Of a stretch of DNA of 64,000 nucleotides, positions 63,719-64,000 are shown one piece after another. The notes beneath the pieces were generated by a model that searched no databases, was not told where the DNA came from, and saw only the letters and a program-made list of their open reading frames with translations. The stretch's first letter is position 1, and each line of letters begins with the position of its first letter. This DNA comes from Yoonia sp. BS5-3. Its GTDB lineage: Bacteria; Pseudomonadota; Alphaproteobacteria; Rhodobacterales; Rhodobacteraceae. The stretch covers positions 1,302,001-1,366,000 of the forward strand of contig NZ_CP150951.2 in the NCBI RefSeq assembly GCF_038069655.2, written 5' to 3'. Both the position numbers and the translations under genes were made by a program.

Positions 63719-63759
63719 AAAGGGACCGGTCGGAACGGCAGTGTTGCGACCGGCCCTTT
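63719..63759 (+). terminator. Terminator after znuA
   Basis: AAAGGGACCGGTCG pairs with CGACCGGCCCTTT across a 14-base loop, with one unpaired or mismatched position. It begins eight bases after the znuA stop. The T-run is short, but the stem is strong. Confidence 0.75.
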
Positions 63760-63948
63760 GATTCTGCGCTTGGGCAAAGGCCCGGCATCGGGACAGTTTT
63801 CCAAAATGTGAAAACATGGCGCACTTGTCCATGTCACAGGTCTTCCTATATCCGATCAGAATACCATTTACGGTTGGACCGGGCCGCAGGGCGCGTTAAA
63901 TTGCGCGTTGACCGGGGCAATGGTCACAAGATCGAAGAGGAAACGATC

Positions 63949-64000
63949 ATGAAGCGCTATGTAGTTGCAGCAGCAATGGCTGCCTTGGGTGGAGCCGCCT
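63949..64000 (+). CDS. Start of a gene with a signal peptide (cut by the window end)
   Basis: An ATG with GAAGAGG ten bases upstream opens a frame reading MKRYVVAAAMAALGGAA, the start of a Sec signal peptide. The protein cannot be identified from 17 residues. Confidence 0.6.
   Translation, partial: MKRYVVAAAMAALGGAA

Overview
The window reads as a chromosome segment of an alphaproteobacterium, most likely a marine Rhodobacterales (Roseobacter-group) strain. I infer this from the gene families and their arrangement: lptC-kdsD-rnd, dctBD-dctPQM, a divergent zur/znuA locus, several HAAT-type ABC importers, and many ATGA/TGATG stop-start overlaps with GGGAGG-type ribosome binding sites. I cannot name a genus or species. 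I saw no rRNA, tRNA, CRISPR array, insertion sequence, integrase or phage gene. No stretch longer than about 300 bases lacks a gene.

Region by region. (1) 1-7 kb: envelope and housekeeping genes. These are lptC (cut by the window edge), kdsD and rnd, a membrane GGDEF-EAL protein, a Wza-like export lipoprotein, a GNAT acetyltransferase and an HD hydrolase. (2) 7-15 kb: a nucleotidyl cyclase-AAA-TPR regulator, then a minus-strand group coding for a patatin phospholipase, a catalase-like haem protein, an unknown protein and a Dyp-type peroxidase, plus a membrane coiled-coil protein. (3) 15.4-24.2 kb: a complete HAAT importer (two permeases, two ATPases) with two different substrate-binding proteins, then a degenerate iron-ADH-like protein and an aldehyde dehydrogenase. 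(4) 24.3-25.1 kb: an AraC regulator. (5) 25.2-47.6 kb: a very long, tightly packed plus-strand operon. It starts with a second HAAT importer that has no binding protein of its own and whose LivF ATPase is fused to a Tm-1/UPF0261 domain. It continues with the partner TIM-barrel half of Tm-1, a 1069-residue flotillin-like protein built on 11-residue repeats, two paralogous SRPBCC proteins around a secreted NTF2-like protein, and a molybdenum hydroxylase whose large subunit is split into two genes. It ends with MoxR/VWA (CoxD/CoxE-like) maturation proteins, an amidohydrolase, a metallo-lactonase, an SMP-30/isochorismatase fusion, two SDR dehydrogenases and a FAH-family hydrolase. (6) 47.7-54.2 kb: mostly core genes (dapB, rbfA, a Nudix hydrolase, a YbbN-type thioredoxin, a Lon-substrate-domain protein, Trm112). 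(7) 54.3-60.5 kb: the dctBD two-component system and a dctPQM TRAP transporter. (8) 60.5-63.7 kb: znuB-znuC-zur divergent from znuA, with candidate Zur sites between. A truncated gene with a signal peptide starts at the right edge.

The most unusual part is the 15-47 kb island. Uptake genes, an inner-membrane scaffold protein, a rearranged molybdenum hydroxylase with its maturation factors, and a series of lactone/keto-acid enzymes are translated almost end to end. The simplest reading is import and oxidative breakdown of one family of small organic acids or (hetero)cyclic compounds under the AraC regulator. The substrate cannot be read from the sequence. Other oddities are a DctD that lacks the sigma-54 contact loop, and the patatin/catalase-like/Dyp group, which may act on lipid peroxides or oxylipins.
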